64,000 nt of DNA from UBA6912 sp041611095. Its GTDB lineage: Bacteria; Actinomycetota; Acidimicrobiia; Spongiisociales; UBA5794. The stretch lies in contig JBFINP010000006.1 in the NCBI GenBank assembly GCA_041611095.1, forward strand, positions 23,272 to 87,271. The letters are read 5' to 3'. This document shows, one piece after another, positions 16,688 through 25,428 of the stretch (the stretch's first letter is position 1; each line of letters begins with the position of its first letter). Both the position numbers and the translations under genes were made by a program. The notes beneath the pieces are model-generated. The model did no database searches, was not told where the DNA came from, and saw only the letters and a list, made by a program, of their open reading frames with translations.

Positions 16688-17413
16688 ATGGTTTCGGTCG
16701 TGCGACGTCTTCTCTTGTGTGGAGCGCTCATGCTGCTCCTCGCCTCATGTGGCGAGGAGGGGTTACTCGACGGGCTCGGGGAGCGGTCCCACGAGTACGT
16801 CGAGGGCTCGACGACGACGACGCTCTTCTCCGACGTCACGGTGCCCCAGACCACACCTCCTGGCGTGGTCGCCGCCGGCTCTGTGAATTGGTTCAACGTC
16901 GGGATCGAAGGTGAGGAGCCCAGCCCGGAGCCTGCGATCGTCCTGGCGGCGGTGTGGAGGCGGGGCCGGGACACGGGTCGGTTCATCCAGGCCAGCCCGC
17001 GTGAGATCGCGACTGCGCTGCCCGGCATCGAGTTCCCGGCGGTCGTCCCCGAGCAGGCTGGATGGGTTACGAGCCAGTTGGTGTTCGACGCCGCGTCGGC
17101 GACCTTGGACATCGACACCTCGGCGGCGTTCGGCATGTGGGCCGTCGAGCCCTACACCGAGGACGAGGCCCGATTGGCGGTGCTCCGTGTCGGCCAGGCG
17201 GCCAACGTCGCCGAGGTGGGCGGAGGAATCACGTCGTCGGCGGTCGAGGACGGTCTCAGTCTCCAGTGGACCGATGGAGGATTCCGCTACGAGCTCTTCT
17301 GCGTGGCCCAGATCCCCGAGGACATGTGCTGGCAGATGGTCGAGTCGGCCCAGCCGCTCGACCGCGTTGCGCCGACCCCGCCGCCGGTCGTCGAGGGTGA
17401 ATCGACCGGCTGA
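16688..17413 (+). CDS. Hypothetical lipoprotein
   Basis: 241 aa. The N-terminus MVSVVRRLLLCGALMLLLASCGE has a signal with lipobox LASC, followed by a Thr-rich spacer (EGSTTTTLF). The mature region ends with GGFRYELFCVAQIPEDMCWQMVE, with a possible disulfide, and a Pro-rich tail. No recognised domain. Codon use matches neighbours. It faces the beta-helix gene tail to tail across a predicted shared terminator. Confidence 0.65.
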   Translation: MVSVVRRLLLCGALMLLLASCGEEGLLDGLGERSHEYVEGSTTTTLFSDVTVPQTTPPGVVAAGSVNWFNVGIEGEEPSPEPAIVLAAVWRRGRDTGRFIQASPREIATALPGIEFPAVVPEQAGWVTSQLVFDAASATLDIDTSAAFGMWAVEPYTEDEARLAVLRVGQAANVAEVGGGITSSAVEDGLSLQWTDGGFRYELFCVAQIPEDMCWQMVESAQPLDRVAPTPPPVVEGESTG

Positions 17414-17424
17414 GGAGGAGCCGA

Positions 17425-17460
17425 GGCAGCGGCCGCGGCTCGTGGGCCACGACCGCTGCC
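17425..17460. terminator. Inverted repeat between convergent genes, probable bidirectional terminator
   Basis: GGCAGCGG (17425-17432) pairs with CCGCTGCC (17453-17460), and a second nested palindrome TCGTGG-G-CCACGA lies inside. It sits exactly in the 52-bp space between the lipoprotein gene (+) and the beta-helix gene (-). The T-tract is weak (TTGCG), so termination efficiency is uncertain. Confidence 0.5.
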
Positions 17461-17465
17461 TTGCG

Positions 17466-19574
17466 TCACCTCGCTCGGCGGCAGGTGCCCACGATCTGCG
17501 CGGTACCGCTGGCATCGTCGATGGCGACGGCGCCGTACAGCCCATTGAGATTGGCGGTGCAGGGGCGGATGATCTTGACGGCAGTGGCGTCGGCCCCGAC
17601 GTAGATGCCGTAGACCTTGGCCTCTTTCGTCGGGCTGCCCACGGCGATCGGGCCACCCCAGCCGGCATCGGCGCCGTCGAGTGCGACGTCGACGAGCCGG
17701 ACATTGCCGCTGTCGGTGAAGATGTCGAACCCGAATGCCGAGCCGGCGTAGGCCGTGATGTCGCGCACCGTCGCTTTGGCGACAAACGCATCTTGCGTGC
17801 CGGCAAACGTGTAGCCCCGGACCACGGCACCTCCATAGCCGGGCAGAGTCGCCGAGGGATGCGACGTCCCCTCGAGGTAGTCGCCGCACAGGGTCGAACC
17901 TGCCTCGCCGAGGTTGTCGAGACCGGTCACGCTGGTGTTGACCAGGCGAACGTCCCGGGCCGCATCCATCTTGAAGGCGATGACTCCCTTGTTGACGTGG
18001 AACATCGAGTCCCCGTTGCAGACATAGGTCACACCCGCTTCGGCGAGCGTCTCGGCGCCCGGCTCGCCCTCGACCCAGTCGAGCACCGAGGTTGGGATGT
18101 TGAGCCGGCTCAGGTCGAGTTGTGACGACCCGAACTCGCCGTTGAGATTCGCCTTGGCCACGAATGCCTGGGCGTTGGCGACGGGGTTCCCCGTGTAGCG
18201 GGCGACGGCATCGTCCATGTCCGAGATCGTCACCGGCTCACCCGTCGCCGGATCGAGATTGCGGATCTGGAACACCGCACCGATCGGGTCGATGGCAGCA
18301 ACCCCGTCGACGCTGATGGCGGGGACCTCGTTGATGAAGGCGCGCTGGCCGTGGACGTGAACGTTCCGGAAGGAGATGTCCTCCGCCGGGAGGGCCGTCA
18401 CGCCGTCGGGCGCCGACGGGAATCCGTTGACGGCGACGCCGAAGCTGTTGATGAGGAACGAGTACGAGTTGCCGTCGACGACGCCGTGCCGGTTGTGGAA
18501 GAGCCCATACTCCACCGGGTTTGCGACCTGGTCGATCTGGGCACGACCCCTCACGACGTTCGGGCTGGCGATGACATCGGCGTGGGTGTTGTTGATGGCG
18601 GTCTGCAGCTCGGCCTGCACGTCGTACACGTCCAGGGTTCGGCCGTCCACCTCCAAGGTCGTCGGCGAGCCGTTGCGAGCGAGCTCGTCGACGAAATGCT
18701 TGATGAACTGAGCCGACGAGAACGTGCCCAGCACCGGGACGTCCTTGCGGTTGGTCGCGGTGACGTCGATGACGTCGAGACCCTTGACACCGTTGAGCGC
18801 CACGGCTCCCACCTCGTACCCGACGAAATCGACGTTCTGGATGCGGATGTCCTCGTTCCCGTTGCCGTGGATGCCGTGATGAGAGCTCAGGCCGATCGTG
18901 CCGTTCTTGATCGTGACCCGTTTGGCGGAATCGATGCCCTCGCCGAAGTCGAATGGGCCCTGCGCCGGGATGAAGGGTTGATCGGCGAGCTCGATCACCG
19001 AGAAGAACCGCTGGAGGAGTGCGTGCTCAGGGCTCTGAGCGATGGTGTGGCCGCCGAGGTCGATCGTCACGTCGTCCGCGGTGACCGAGATCGCGGCGAA
19101 GAACCCGACGCCGTACGCGGCCGGATCGTATCGGGCATCCAGCGGTCCGCCGGGCTCGAAGTCGTCGACTCCCCCCGGGGCGAACTGGGTGAAGAGCGGG
19201 AAGCCTGCGTGATAGGCGTCGACGGGCGTCGGCAGCTCGAGTGCCGAAGCCAGCCACGACGGGATCGTGCCGTCCGCCACGTCCGCCGTCAGTCTGGCCG
19301 GCGAGTTCGGGTTGAAGGTGATGTCCTCGCCGAGTCGGTAGACGCCGGGCTTGTCGATGACGTACGTGCCGTACGCGAACTCCTCCGCCGTGAGTACGGT
19401 CACTCCTGCCGCAGCTGCGGGGGCTGCGGGCAGGGCGGTGAGCATTCCCGCAAGCAGGGTCAAGGCGACGACGAGTCGGGTTCCGCGGTTCGAGGAGCCT
19501 GCGGTGCGCCCTCTCATTGGTGAATTCATCGCTGCCAGAGCGCGTTCAGAGACGACACCGAGCTTCGTACCCAT
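17466..19574 (-). CDS. Secreted parallel beta-helix protein
   Basis: 702 aa from ATG 19574, with a GGGGGAGG ribosome site 6 nt upstream. A long basic N-terminus precedes a Sec signal (LVVALTLLAGMLTALPAAPAAAAG, cleavage near residue 57). The mature protein shows repeating short-strand patterns typical of right-handed beta-helix (pectate-lyase-like) proteins: ISVTADDVTIDLGGHTIA, KRVTIKNGTIGLSSHHGIHG, NEDIRIQNVDFVGYEVGAV. No catalytic residue set is evident, so it may bind or cleave a polysaccharide or act as a surface protein. There is no C-terminal sorting signal. It is monocistronic and preceded by a hairpin-rich leader. Confidence 0.75.
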   Translation of the reverse strand: MGTKLGVVSERALAAMNSPMRGRTAGSSNRGTRLVVALTLLAGMLTALPAAPAAAAGVTVLTAEEFAYGTYVIDKPGVYRLGEDITFNPNSPARLTADVADGTIPSWLASALELPTPVDAYHAGFPLFTQFAPGGVDDFEPGGPLDARYDPAAYGVGFFAAISVTADDVTIDLGGHTIAQSPEHALLQRFFSVIELADQPFIPAQGPFDFGEGIDSAKRVTIKNGTIGLSSHHGIHGNGNEDIRIQNVDFVGYEVGAVALNGVKGLDVIDVTATNRKDVPVLGTFSSAQFIKHFVDELARNGSPTTLEVDGRTLDVYDVQAELQTAINNTHADVIASPNVVRGRAQIDQVANPVEYGLFHNRHGVVDGNSYSFLINSFGVAVNGFPSAPDGVTALPAEDISFRNVHVHGQRAFINEVPAISVDGVAAIDPIGAVFQIRNLDPATGEPVTISDMDDAVARYTGNPVANAQAFVAKANLNGEFGSSQLDLSRLNIPTSVLDWVEGEPGAETLAEAGVTYVCNGDSMFHVNKGVIAFKMDAARDVRLVNTSVTGLDNLGEAGSTLCGDYLEGTSHPSATLPGYGGAVVRGYTFAGTQDAFVAKATVRDITAYAGSAFGFDIFTDSGNVRLVDVALDGADAGWGGPIAVGSPTKEAKVYGIYVGADATAVKIIRPCTANLNGLYGAVAIDDASGTAQIVGTCRRAR

Positions 19575-19589
19575 CTCGTACCTCCCCCT

Positions 19590-19627
19590 GCCGCATGATG
19601 CGGCGTCGCCACCACCCCCTGGTGGCG
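19590..19627 (-). promoter_or_regulatory. Two adjacent hairpins in the leader of the beta-helix gene
   Basis: Hairpin one is GCCGC-ATGAT-GCGGC (19590-19604). Hairpin two has an 8-bp stem, CGCCACCA with TGGTGGCG (19607-19614 and 19620-19627), with a five-C loop. They lie 15-53 nt upstream of the start, next to the Shine-Dalgarno sequence. Such placement could stabilise the mRNA or control ribosome access. I do not match them to a known riboswitch. Confidence 0.4.
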
Positions 19628-19768
19628 CCCTTCGTACCAAGAATGTCGGACTTCCGTCCGTAGGCCACCTTAGCCGGGAGTGTCGGATCCTGGTCAATGG
19701 GTCGCTGGACCCAGTGGGGCCGCGAGGCCACCGGGGCAACGCAGGACCGCCCCTGATACGATCAGAAC

Positions 19769-20386
19769 GTGGAGGTTCTCGATCAGATCGGGTTCGTCGC
19801 CGGCCTCATCCTGTTGCCGGCTGCGGTTGTGATCGCCGGCGGGCTCCTCGTGAGCTGGCTGGAGAGCCGCCAGGTCGCCCACCAGGCTGCCGGCTTGTCG
19901 TCGGGCCGCCGCAAGGCCCAGTGGCTGGCATGGTCGCTGCCTTTCGCCGCGGTCACGGCCCTGATGGTGTTGGCACCCGTCGTAGTCGGTGTCTGGGCAG
20001 TGGTAGCCGGAGAGCTTGCCGCGGGCTATCTCGCCACGGCGGGTTTCGGGCTGGGCGGCCTCACCCTCGGTGCGCTCGCCAGCGCGACCGAGAACGGCCT
20101 CCACGGTCCCTCCTGGCACAGGGTTTCCGGGGTGCTGCTGTCGAGTGCGGTGGGCTTTGCCATCACGCTGGCCAGCTACCTCGGGAGTTCCTTGGCGACG
20201 GCTCTCGACCTGGATGCGCGTGAGTTGCGTGTCGCGATCCCGATCGTCCTAGCACTTGCGCTCGGCGGCCTCGCGATCGTTGCCGTGCGCATGCGCCGCA
20301 CGGAGCGGGTCGACGAAGGTCTCGCGGAAGCCGACGCCATTGCCGACGAGTCATCGGGTGTACTCACGGCCGCTCAGAACGAGTAG
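19769..20386 (+). CDS. Hypothetical integral membrane protein
   Basis: 205 aa, GTG start at 19769 (MEVLDQIGFVAGLILLPAAV). About five hydrophobic helices: residues 5-30, 54-80, 83-105, 122-142 and 154-172. The charged C-terminal tail is acidic (RVDEGLAEADAIADESSG). No family is recognised. The last 13 bp overlap the convergent MBL gene at 20374. Supported by consistent codon bias and membrane topology. Confidence 0.6.
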   Translation: MEVLDQIGFVAGLILLPAAVVIAGGLLVSWLESRQVAHQAAGLSSGRRKAQWLAWSLPFAAVTALMVLAPVVVGVWAVVAGELAAGYLATAGFGLGGLTLGALASATENGLHGPSWHRVSGVLLSSAVGFAITLASYLGSSLATALDLDARELRVAIPIVLALALGGLAIVAVRMRRTERVDEGLAEADAIADESSGVLTAAQNE

Positions 20387-21003
20387 CTCTCGCCCCAGTC
20401 GAGGGGGATGACCTCGATCCCGTCGCCGGCCAGGACGTTCTTGGCCAAGCCCATGACCCAATGGCGGCCACTCCTGCTCGTGTAGAAGTCGTGGATGGGG
20501 ACGACCTGGGCCGGCGCCAGGCGGCGGGCAAACGCAACGGCCGTCGTCACCGACGTCCACGGCGTGATGAGGGGTAACGCCAGCACCGGAGCCGTCGTGG
20601 ACGGCTGCTGACTGTCCCCGGGGTGGGTGAGCACGCCGTCGACGGTGTAGGCCCGATTCGGCGGCTGCGCACCTGTAGGGATGAGCTCGTGGAGGACGTC
20701 CTCCGAGGACACGCCGGCCGGATCGTCGGTGGACACGTCGATGTCGTGTGGTGCCAGCAACCGAGCAACTGCGCCGTTGGAGTGCACGGTGAGATCGGAG
20801 CCGCGGTCGAGGAGCCATCGCACGAATTCCGGTTCGACGTGGTCCCCGTGCTCGTGGGTGACGAGAACCCGGGTGACGTCGCCGATGGAGGCGAGGTCGA
20901 TCTCTCCAGAGCCGAAGGTGTGGAACCCCGGGTCGATGAGGATCGCCGCATCATCGGTCATGACGATCAGGCAGGAGTCGGTGAGGCGTCGGACGGTCGG
21001 CAT
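20374..21003 (-). CDS. MBL-fold metal-dependent hydrolase
   Basis: 209 aa. The metal-binding motif THEHGDHVEP (HxHxDH) is near residues 49-56, preceded by ILIDPGFHTFG. A later histidine is in PIHDFYTS. The compact size and the SCLIVMTDDAAILIDPG start match UlaG/YtnP-like beta-lactamase-fold proteins in Actinobacteria. Substrate not determined. Convergent with the membrane-protein gene at 19769. Confidence 0.8.
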   Translation of the reverse strand: MPTVRRLTDSCLIVMTDDAAILIDPGFHTFGSGEIDLASIGDVTRVLVTHEHGDHVEPEFVRWLLDRGSDLTVHSNGAVARLLAPHDIDVSTDDPAGVSSEDVLHELIPTGAQPPNRAYTVDGVLTHPGDSQQPSTTAPVLALPLITPWTSVTTAVAFARRLAPAQVVPIHDFYTSRSGRHWVMGLAKNVLAGDGIEVIPLDWGESYSF

Positions 21004-21128
21004 CCCGCCAGACTATCGGTAGCCCGACGGCGGTGCCGGACCAGCCCGCTCAGCCGAGGGCGCGGCGGAGCCGGTTGCGCCATGCGTCGTCCGCATCAGT
21101 TGCGCCGGTCCGGTCGGCGCAAGGAGCG

Positions 21129-21162
21129 GTAATCGGTATTACGCGTCGCAAGCCGGTAGTAC
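21129..21162. promoter_or_regulatory. Paired palindromes upstream of the ABC exporter
   Basis: A perfect palindrome GTAAT-CGGT-ATTAC (21129-21142) is followed by GGTA-G-TACC (21155-21163) in the 185-bp gap before the exporter. This is the place expected for a repressor operator and promoter. No regulator gene is adjacent and no clear -35/-10 pair is seen, so this is a suggestion only. Confidence 0.3.
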
Positions 21163-21188
21163 CGTCGCAGGCAAGAAGGAGGTGACAC

Positions 21189-23072
21189 ATCTTCCACTCC
21201 GGCGGTTGGTGGTCGTACCTGCGGTACGACGAGGACCAGGATCGCCCGTCGCTCGACCGAGCGCTGCTCCGGCGCGTTTTGCGCTACGGCACTCCGTACA
21301 AGGGAAAGATCGCCGTCGTGCTGGCGACCATCTTCGTGATCTCGGCGCTGACGCTCGTGCCGCCGCTGATCATGCGGGCGCTCATCGACACGGCCATCCC
21401 CGAGAAGAACCTTGGACTCGTCACCCTGCTGGGTATCGGGATGGTCGCTGTGCCGCTCGTCAACGGTGTGCTCGGTGTGCTTCAGCGGTGGGCGTCGGCG
21501 GTGATCGGCGAGGGCATCATCTTCGACCTGCGGTGCGAGCTGTACGGGCACCTCCAGCGGATGTCCCTCGGGTTTTTCACGGCGACCCGCACGGGGGAGC
21601 TGATGTCCCGTCTCAACAACGACGTCGTCGGCGCCCAACAGGCGATCACCGGGACCTTCGTCACGCTCGCCGCCAACATCGTCACCACCATCATGACGCT
21701 GGGGATCATGTTCGGCCTGGAGTGGCGGCTCACCCTGCTGTCGATCGTCATCCTGCCGTTGTTCATCGCCACCTCCCGGTCGGTCGGCAAGAGGCTGCGC
21801 GTGATCCGTCGCCGTCAGCTCGAGAGCAACGCACGGATGTCGTCGCACATGCAGGAGACGTTGAGCGTCTCCGGCGCACTGCTCGTCAAGCTGTTCGGGC
21901 GGACGCGCGACGAAGACGGTCGGTTCGCCGGACACGCCGCCGAGGTGCGCGATCTCGGCGTCCGTCAGGCGACGATCGGCCGGTGGTTCTTCATGGCGCT
22001 CGGTGTCATGAGCGCCATCGGCACGGCGCTGGTCTTCTGGTTCGGCGCCCTATTCGTCATCAACGGCACCCTCACGATCGGAACGATCGTGGCGCTCAGC
22101 GCCTACCTGGCGAACCTCTACGGGCCGCTCACGGCGCTGACGAACGCCCGAGTCGAGTTCGCCACCTCACTCGTCTCCTTCGAGCGAGTGTTCGAGGTGC
22201 TCGACATGGGGCACGACATCGTCGAGGCACCGGAGCCCGTCGCACCCGAGAGACTGACCGGCGCCCTCGAGCTCGACCACGTCTGGTTCTCCTACGGGGC
22301 GTCGTCAGGACTCGAATCGGTCCGGCGCTACGGGTGGGGTGGCATGACGGAGGGTGACGACGCGGAGCAGCGTCGCACCACGAACGGGTGGGCGCTGCAG
22401 GACCTCACCTTTCGGGTGGAGCCCGGTGAGCTGGCGGCTCTCGTGGGTCCGAGCGGTGCGGGCAAGACCACGACGACCTATCTGGTGCCGCGGCTCTACG
22501 ACGTCGACGAGGGTCGCGTGCTGATCGACGGTACCGATGTTCGGTTGCTGGACCTGGAGACGCTGGCGGCCGCGGTAGGCGTCGTCACCCAGGAGTCGTA
22601 CCTGTTCCACGACACGATCGGTGCCAACCTGAGGTATGCGAAACCCGATGCCACCGACGACGAGGTGCGGCGGGCGGCGGAGACGGCCAACATCGCGAAC
22701 TTCATCGAGTCCCTTCCGCTCGGATACGACACCGTCGTGGGGGAGAGGGGCTACCGGCTTTCGGGAGGTGAGAAACAGCGCATCGCGATCGCCCGCGTCA
22801 TCCTCAAGGATCCTCGCATCCTCATCCTCGACGAGGCGACGTCGCACCTCGACGCCCACTCGGAGTCGCTGATCCAGGAGGCCCTGGAGCGGGTGATGGA
22901 GGGCCGTACGTCGCTCGTCATCGCCCACCGGCTCTCCACGATCCTCGCCGCGGACCGGATCTTCGTCATAGATGGCGGCCGGTTGGTGGAGTCGGGAACC
23001 CATCTCGAGCTGCTGGGCCGCGGCGGCCTCTATGCATCGCTCTACCGCACCCAGTTTGCGGCCACGGCGTGA
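21189..23072 (+). CDS. ABC exporter with fused membrane and ATPase domains
   Basis: About 627 aa if translation starts at 21189. Coding sequence is conserved upstream of the first canonical in-frame start (TTG 21279): FHSGGWWSYLRYDEDQD is typical of this actinobacterial exporter group. A near-perfect Shine-Dalgarno, AAGGAGGTGA, ends 4-5 nt before an in-frame ATC at 21189, and an in-frame TGA lies at 21183. Either ATC is used, or CTG 21219, or the base is miscalled. Six-helix ABC_membrane domain, then an ATPase with Walker A GPSGAGKTT, Q-loop VVTQESYLFHDT, signature LSGGEKQRIAIAR, Walker B ILILDEATSHLD and H-loop IAHRLSTI. A ~20-residue insertion (RRYGWGGMTEGDDAE) precedes Walker A. Exports lipids or drugs, probably as a homodimer. 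Confidence 0.88.
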   Translation: MFHSGGWWSYLRYDEDQDRPSLDRALLRRVLRYGTPYKGKIAVVLATIFVISALTLVPPLIMRALIDTAIPEKNLGLVTLLGIGMVAVPLVNGVLGVLQRWASAVIGEGIIFDLRCELYGHLQRMSLGFFTATRTGELMSRLNNDVVGAQQAITGTFVTLAANIVTTIMTLGIMFGLEWRLTLLSIVILPLFIATSRSVGKRLRVIRRRQLESNARMSSHMQETLSVSGALLVKLFGRTRDEDGRFAGHAAEVRDLGVRQATIGRWFFMALGVMSAIGTALVFWFGALFVINGTLTIGTIVALSAYLANLYGPLTALTNARVEFATSLVSFERVFEVLDMGHDIVEAPEPVAPERLTGALELDHVWFSYGASSGLESVRRYGWGGMTEGDDAEQRRTTNGWALQDLTFRVEPGELAALVGPSGAGKTTTTYLVPRLYDVDEGRVLIDGTDVRLLDLETLAAAVGVVTQESYLFHDTIGANLRYAKPDATDDEVRRAAETANIANFIESLPLGYDTVVGERGYRLSGGEKQRIAIARVILKDPRILILDEATSHLDAHSESLIQEALERVMEGRTSLVIAHRLSTILAADRIFVIDGGRLVESGTHLELLGRGGLYASLYRTQFAATA

Positions 23073-23130
23073 GGACGATGGACATGGTGCATGCATGCGA
23101 TCGCCGGGGTGGGCGCAGTACCCTGCCGGT

Positions 23131-23733
23131 GTGACGAGACGGATCGAGGCCACGCACTGGGTCGTCCTCTCGGCGCTGGCCGTGCTGCTCGTCGCATGTT
23201 CGGGAGCGCCGAGCCCCGAGGACTACTTCGACGGCGTCGCCCAGGAGACCGCCGACTACGGAGAGGCCCTCGACGAGCTGCGCTCCGGCTATGCCTCGGA
23301 CCTTCGCGACGAGCTGTCGTCCCTCGCCGACCGCACCGACTTCACGGACACCGCGGCCGTGGACGCCTACTTCGTCCAAGCCAAGGAAGTCGCCATCGTC
23401 AAGACCGCCGACCTTTTGACGGACGCCGGCGCCTCCTTGCGTACCTTGCTCGATGCCTTCGAGGCGCTGGAGCCTCCCGAAGACCTCACTGCGGAGCACG
23501 ACGACTTGATCGCAACCGGTGAGGCGCTGGCCGCGTCGATGCCGAGCTCGATCGAGACACTGCGGAACCTCGGGTCCATCGAGGAGCTCCAGGAGACCTT
23601 CGAGCGGACGCCGTACTCGGTGGCCGCTCAGCGGTTCGCCATTGCGTGTGAGAACCTGGAGGACGCCGCCCGGTCCCGTGCGATCGAGGTCGAGCTGGTG
23701 TGTCCCGGGGGGGTCGATCGCTCGCCCGACTGA
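23131..23733 (+). CDS. Hypothetical lipoprotein
   Basis: 200 aa from GTG 23131 (MTRRIEATHWVVLSALAVLLVACSG). Signal peptide with lipobox LVAC. The mature part is helical and acidic (EDYFDGVAQETADYGEALDELR...), with two cysteines near the C-terminus. No recognised domain; probably a helical-bundle surface lipoprotein. An upstream ATG at 23095 would spoil the signal peptide. It follows the exporter by 58 bp on the same strand. Confidence 0.62.
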   Translation: MTRRIEATHWVVLSALAVLLVACSGAPSPEDYFDGVAQETADYGEALDELRSGYASDLRDELSSLADRTDFTDTAAVDAYFVQAKEVAIVKTADLLTDAGASLRTLLDAFEALEPPEDLTAEHDDLIATGEALAASMPSSIETLRNLGSIEELQETFERTPYSVAAQRFAIACENLEDAARSRAIEVELVCPGGVDRSPD

Positions 23734-23777
23734 GGAGCGAGCCGGCGTTGGCGAGCCGTCCTAGTAGCGTCGATGCC

Positions 23778-24257
23778 ATGACGCTGCGAAGCGTGCTCCT
23801 GCTGCTCGTCCTCGCTGCCTGTGGCGGCGCCGACACCGGTGGCGCTTCGATAGAGCCTTCGACGAGCGCACCGGCGACCACCCGGCCGGTGACGACAGAT
23901 CCCGCGACGACGATGCCTTCGCCTTCGTCGTCCTCCGCCTCAGGGGACGGCTGCGCTCACGTCGTCGATGCCACGGTCGAGCTGGAGGGCACCACCGCCA
24001 CGGTGACCGCCACGGTGCTGTCGGACGACACGGGGTGGGACAAGTACGCCGATGCCTGGGAAGTTCGAACGCCGGATGGAACCGTGCTGGGCGAGCGGGT
24101 GCTGACCCATCCCCACGAGAACGAGCAGCCGTTCACGAGGTCGCTCGCCGGCGTGGAGATCGCTCCCGACGTGGCCTTCGTCGAGATCGCAGCCCACGAC
24201 TCGGTCTTCGGTTGGTGCGGCGAGACGATCGTCGTCGAGCTGCCCGTACGGTCGTGA
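23778..24257 (+). CDS. Hypothetical lipoprotein with Thr/Pro-rich linker
   Basis: 159 aa from ATG 23778 (MTLRSVLLLLVLAACGG). Lipobox LAAC, then a ~40-residue Ser/Thr/Pro/Ala linker. A small beta-sandwich-like domain follows (VVDATVELEGTTATVTATVLSDDTGWDKYADAWEV...VLTHPHENEQPFTRS) with two Cys residues (GCAHVV and WCGET). The domain is not identified; an HPHEN motif with nearby acidic residues could bind metal, but that is speculative. The stop overlaps the start of the NUDIX gene (GTGA). Confidence 0.62.
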   Translation: MTLRSVLLLLVLAACGGADTGGASIEPSTSAPATTRPVTTDPATTMPSPSSSSASGDGCAHVVDATVELEGTTATVTATVLSDDTGWDKYADAWEVRTPDGTVLGERVLTHPHENEQPFTRSLAGVEIAPDVAFVEIAAHDSVFGWCGETIVVELPVRS

Positions 24258-24796
24258 CCACGATGCGGCCCGTGTGGACCGGCAGCGCTTGGGTCGACCT
24301 GCCGGTTCCGGTTAGTGGCGGTGAGGCCGTCGTCGTGCCCAACGTGAACGCGCTGGTCTACGACTCCACGAAGCGGGAACGCATCCTGCTGCAGCGTCGT
24401 GACAAGCCGGGTGAGGCGGTTCGCGGCAGGCTCGAGCTGCCTGGCGGGCGGTGGCGCGCCGGATTCGGCCCAGATGAGGAGATCGCCCGCGAGGTCCTCG
24501 AGGAGACCGGAATCCGGGTCGTCGCCGTCGCCGCCGGTCTCGAGCGGATCGAGCACGAGCCGCACGTCACCACTGTTGCCGCCCGTCCGATCGCGATCGT
24601 CGCCGGCATCGACGGGGCGTATCCCTCGCTGCACGTCCTGTTCGAGTGCTACGGGGAGGGCGAGCCGCGGCCGCTGCCCGGGGAAGTCGCCGATGCCCGC
24701 TGGTGGCCGGTGGTGGAGGTGAGACGGATGCTGGACGTCGATCCGGGTGCCTTCGTATGGCAGGCGGCGGCGATGCTCCGGGCTGCGCTCGGCTGA
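24254..24796 (+). CDS. NUDIX hydrolase
   Basis: 180 aa. The Nudix box reads GGRWRAGFGPDEEIAREVLEETGI, matching GX5EX7REUXEEXGU with a slightly lengthened spacing before the RE; position is about residues 62-85. The N-terminal VVVPNVNALVYDSTK strand and the downstream YPSLHVLFECY strand fit the fold. Hydrolyses a nucleoside diphosphate linked to another group; the specific substrate is not predictable. Start is GTG 24254, overlapping the previous stop, or ATG 24263. Confidence 0.8.
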   Translation: MTTMRPVWTGSAWVDLPVPVSGGEAVVVPNVNALVYDSTKRERILLQRRDKPGEAVRGRLELPGGRWRAGFGPDEEIAREVLEETGIRVVAVAAGLERIEHEPHVTTVAARPIAIVAGIDGAYPSLHVLFECYGEGEPRPLPGEVADARWWPVVEVRRMLDVDPGAFVWQAAAMLRAALG

Positions 24797-24817
24797 GACG
24801 ATGCGGGTCGTCCCAGC

Positions 24818-25324
24818 TCAGTCCTCGTCGGCGGCCGCCGCCGTGAGCCGGGTCGGGGGAGGCAACACCAAGACCGGTTTGGCGCACTCCAGGATCACTC
24901 GCGCCGACACGCTCTCCCAAGACGCCTGATCGAATATCGGCCGGGTTGCTCCCATGATCACGATGTCTACGTCGAGCTTGTTGGCGAGCCCCGAGATGGT
25001 GGACGACGGGTCCTCGCCCTCGAGGTACACGGCCTCGGTGTCGATCCCCTCCGCGACGAGCGCTCGCACGAGGGGTTCGCAGATGCGGCGGCCCCGCTCG
25101 GTGACGTAGCGCTCGACGACGGCGTCGTCGGCAGCCGTCCATGCGACGTGGGTACCGTCCTCGAGCGGGTGCCAGCGGTCGGAGCGAAGCTCCTCCAGGA
25201 AGCTGCGCGGCACCTCAATGACCGTGGTCACGGTGACGCGGCCATCTGGTGGCACGAGCTTGCGGCAGAAGTTCACCACGGACCCGGGGCTCAACACCCC
25301 GGACGTGGCGATGAGCACGTGCAT
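24818..25324 (-). CDS. Universal stress protein-like
   Basis: 168 aa from ATG 25324 (MHVLIATSGVLSPGSVVNF); an in-frame ATG 9 nt upstream is an alternative. USP alpha/beta fold: N-terminal strand LIATSG and C-terminal strand KPVLVLPP. The nucleotide-binding motif is atypical: IVIMGATRPIFDQASWESVSARVI replaces the usual GxRGxSxxxxxxLGS. ATP binding is therefore doubtful. Divergent from the MBL gene at 25429. Confidence 0.72.
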   Translation of the reverse strand: MHVLIATSGVLSPGSVVNFCRKLVPPDGRVTVTTVIEVPRSFLEELRSDRWHPLEDGTHVAWTAADDAVVERYVTERGRRICEPLVRALVAEGIDTEAVYLEGEDPSSTISGLANKLDVDIVIMGATRPIFDQASWESVSARVILECAKPVLVLPPPTRLTAAAADED

Positions 25325-25428
25325 GGGGAACATGGTAGAGAGATCGGCGACGAATGGGGTGACGACGGGTCGGTCATCCTTGCGTAGCCTCGGCTCAGTC
25401 GCTGCGGACGGTGCGAGAGGAGCGGGCA

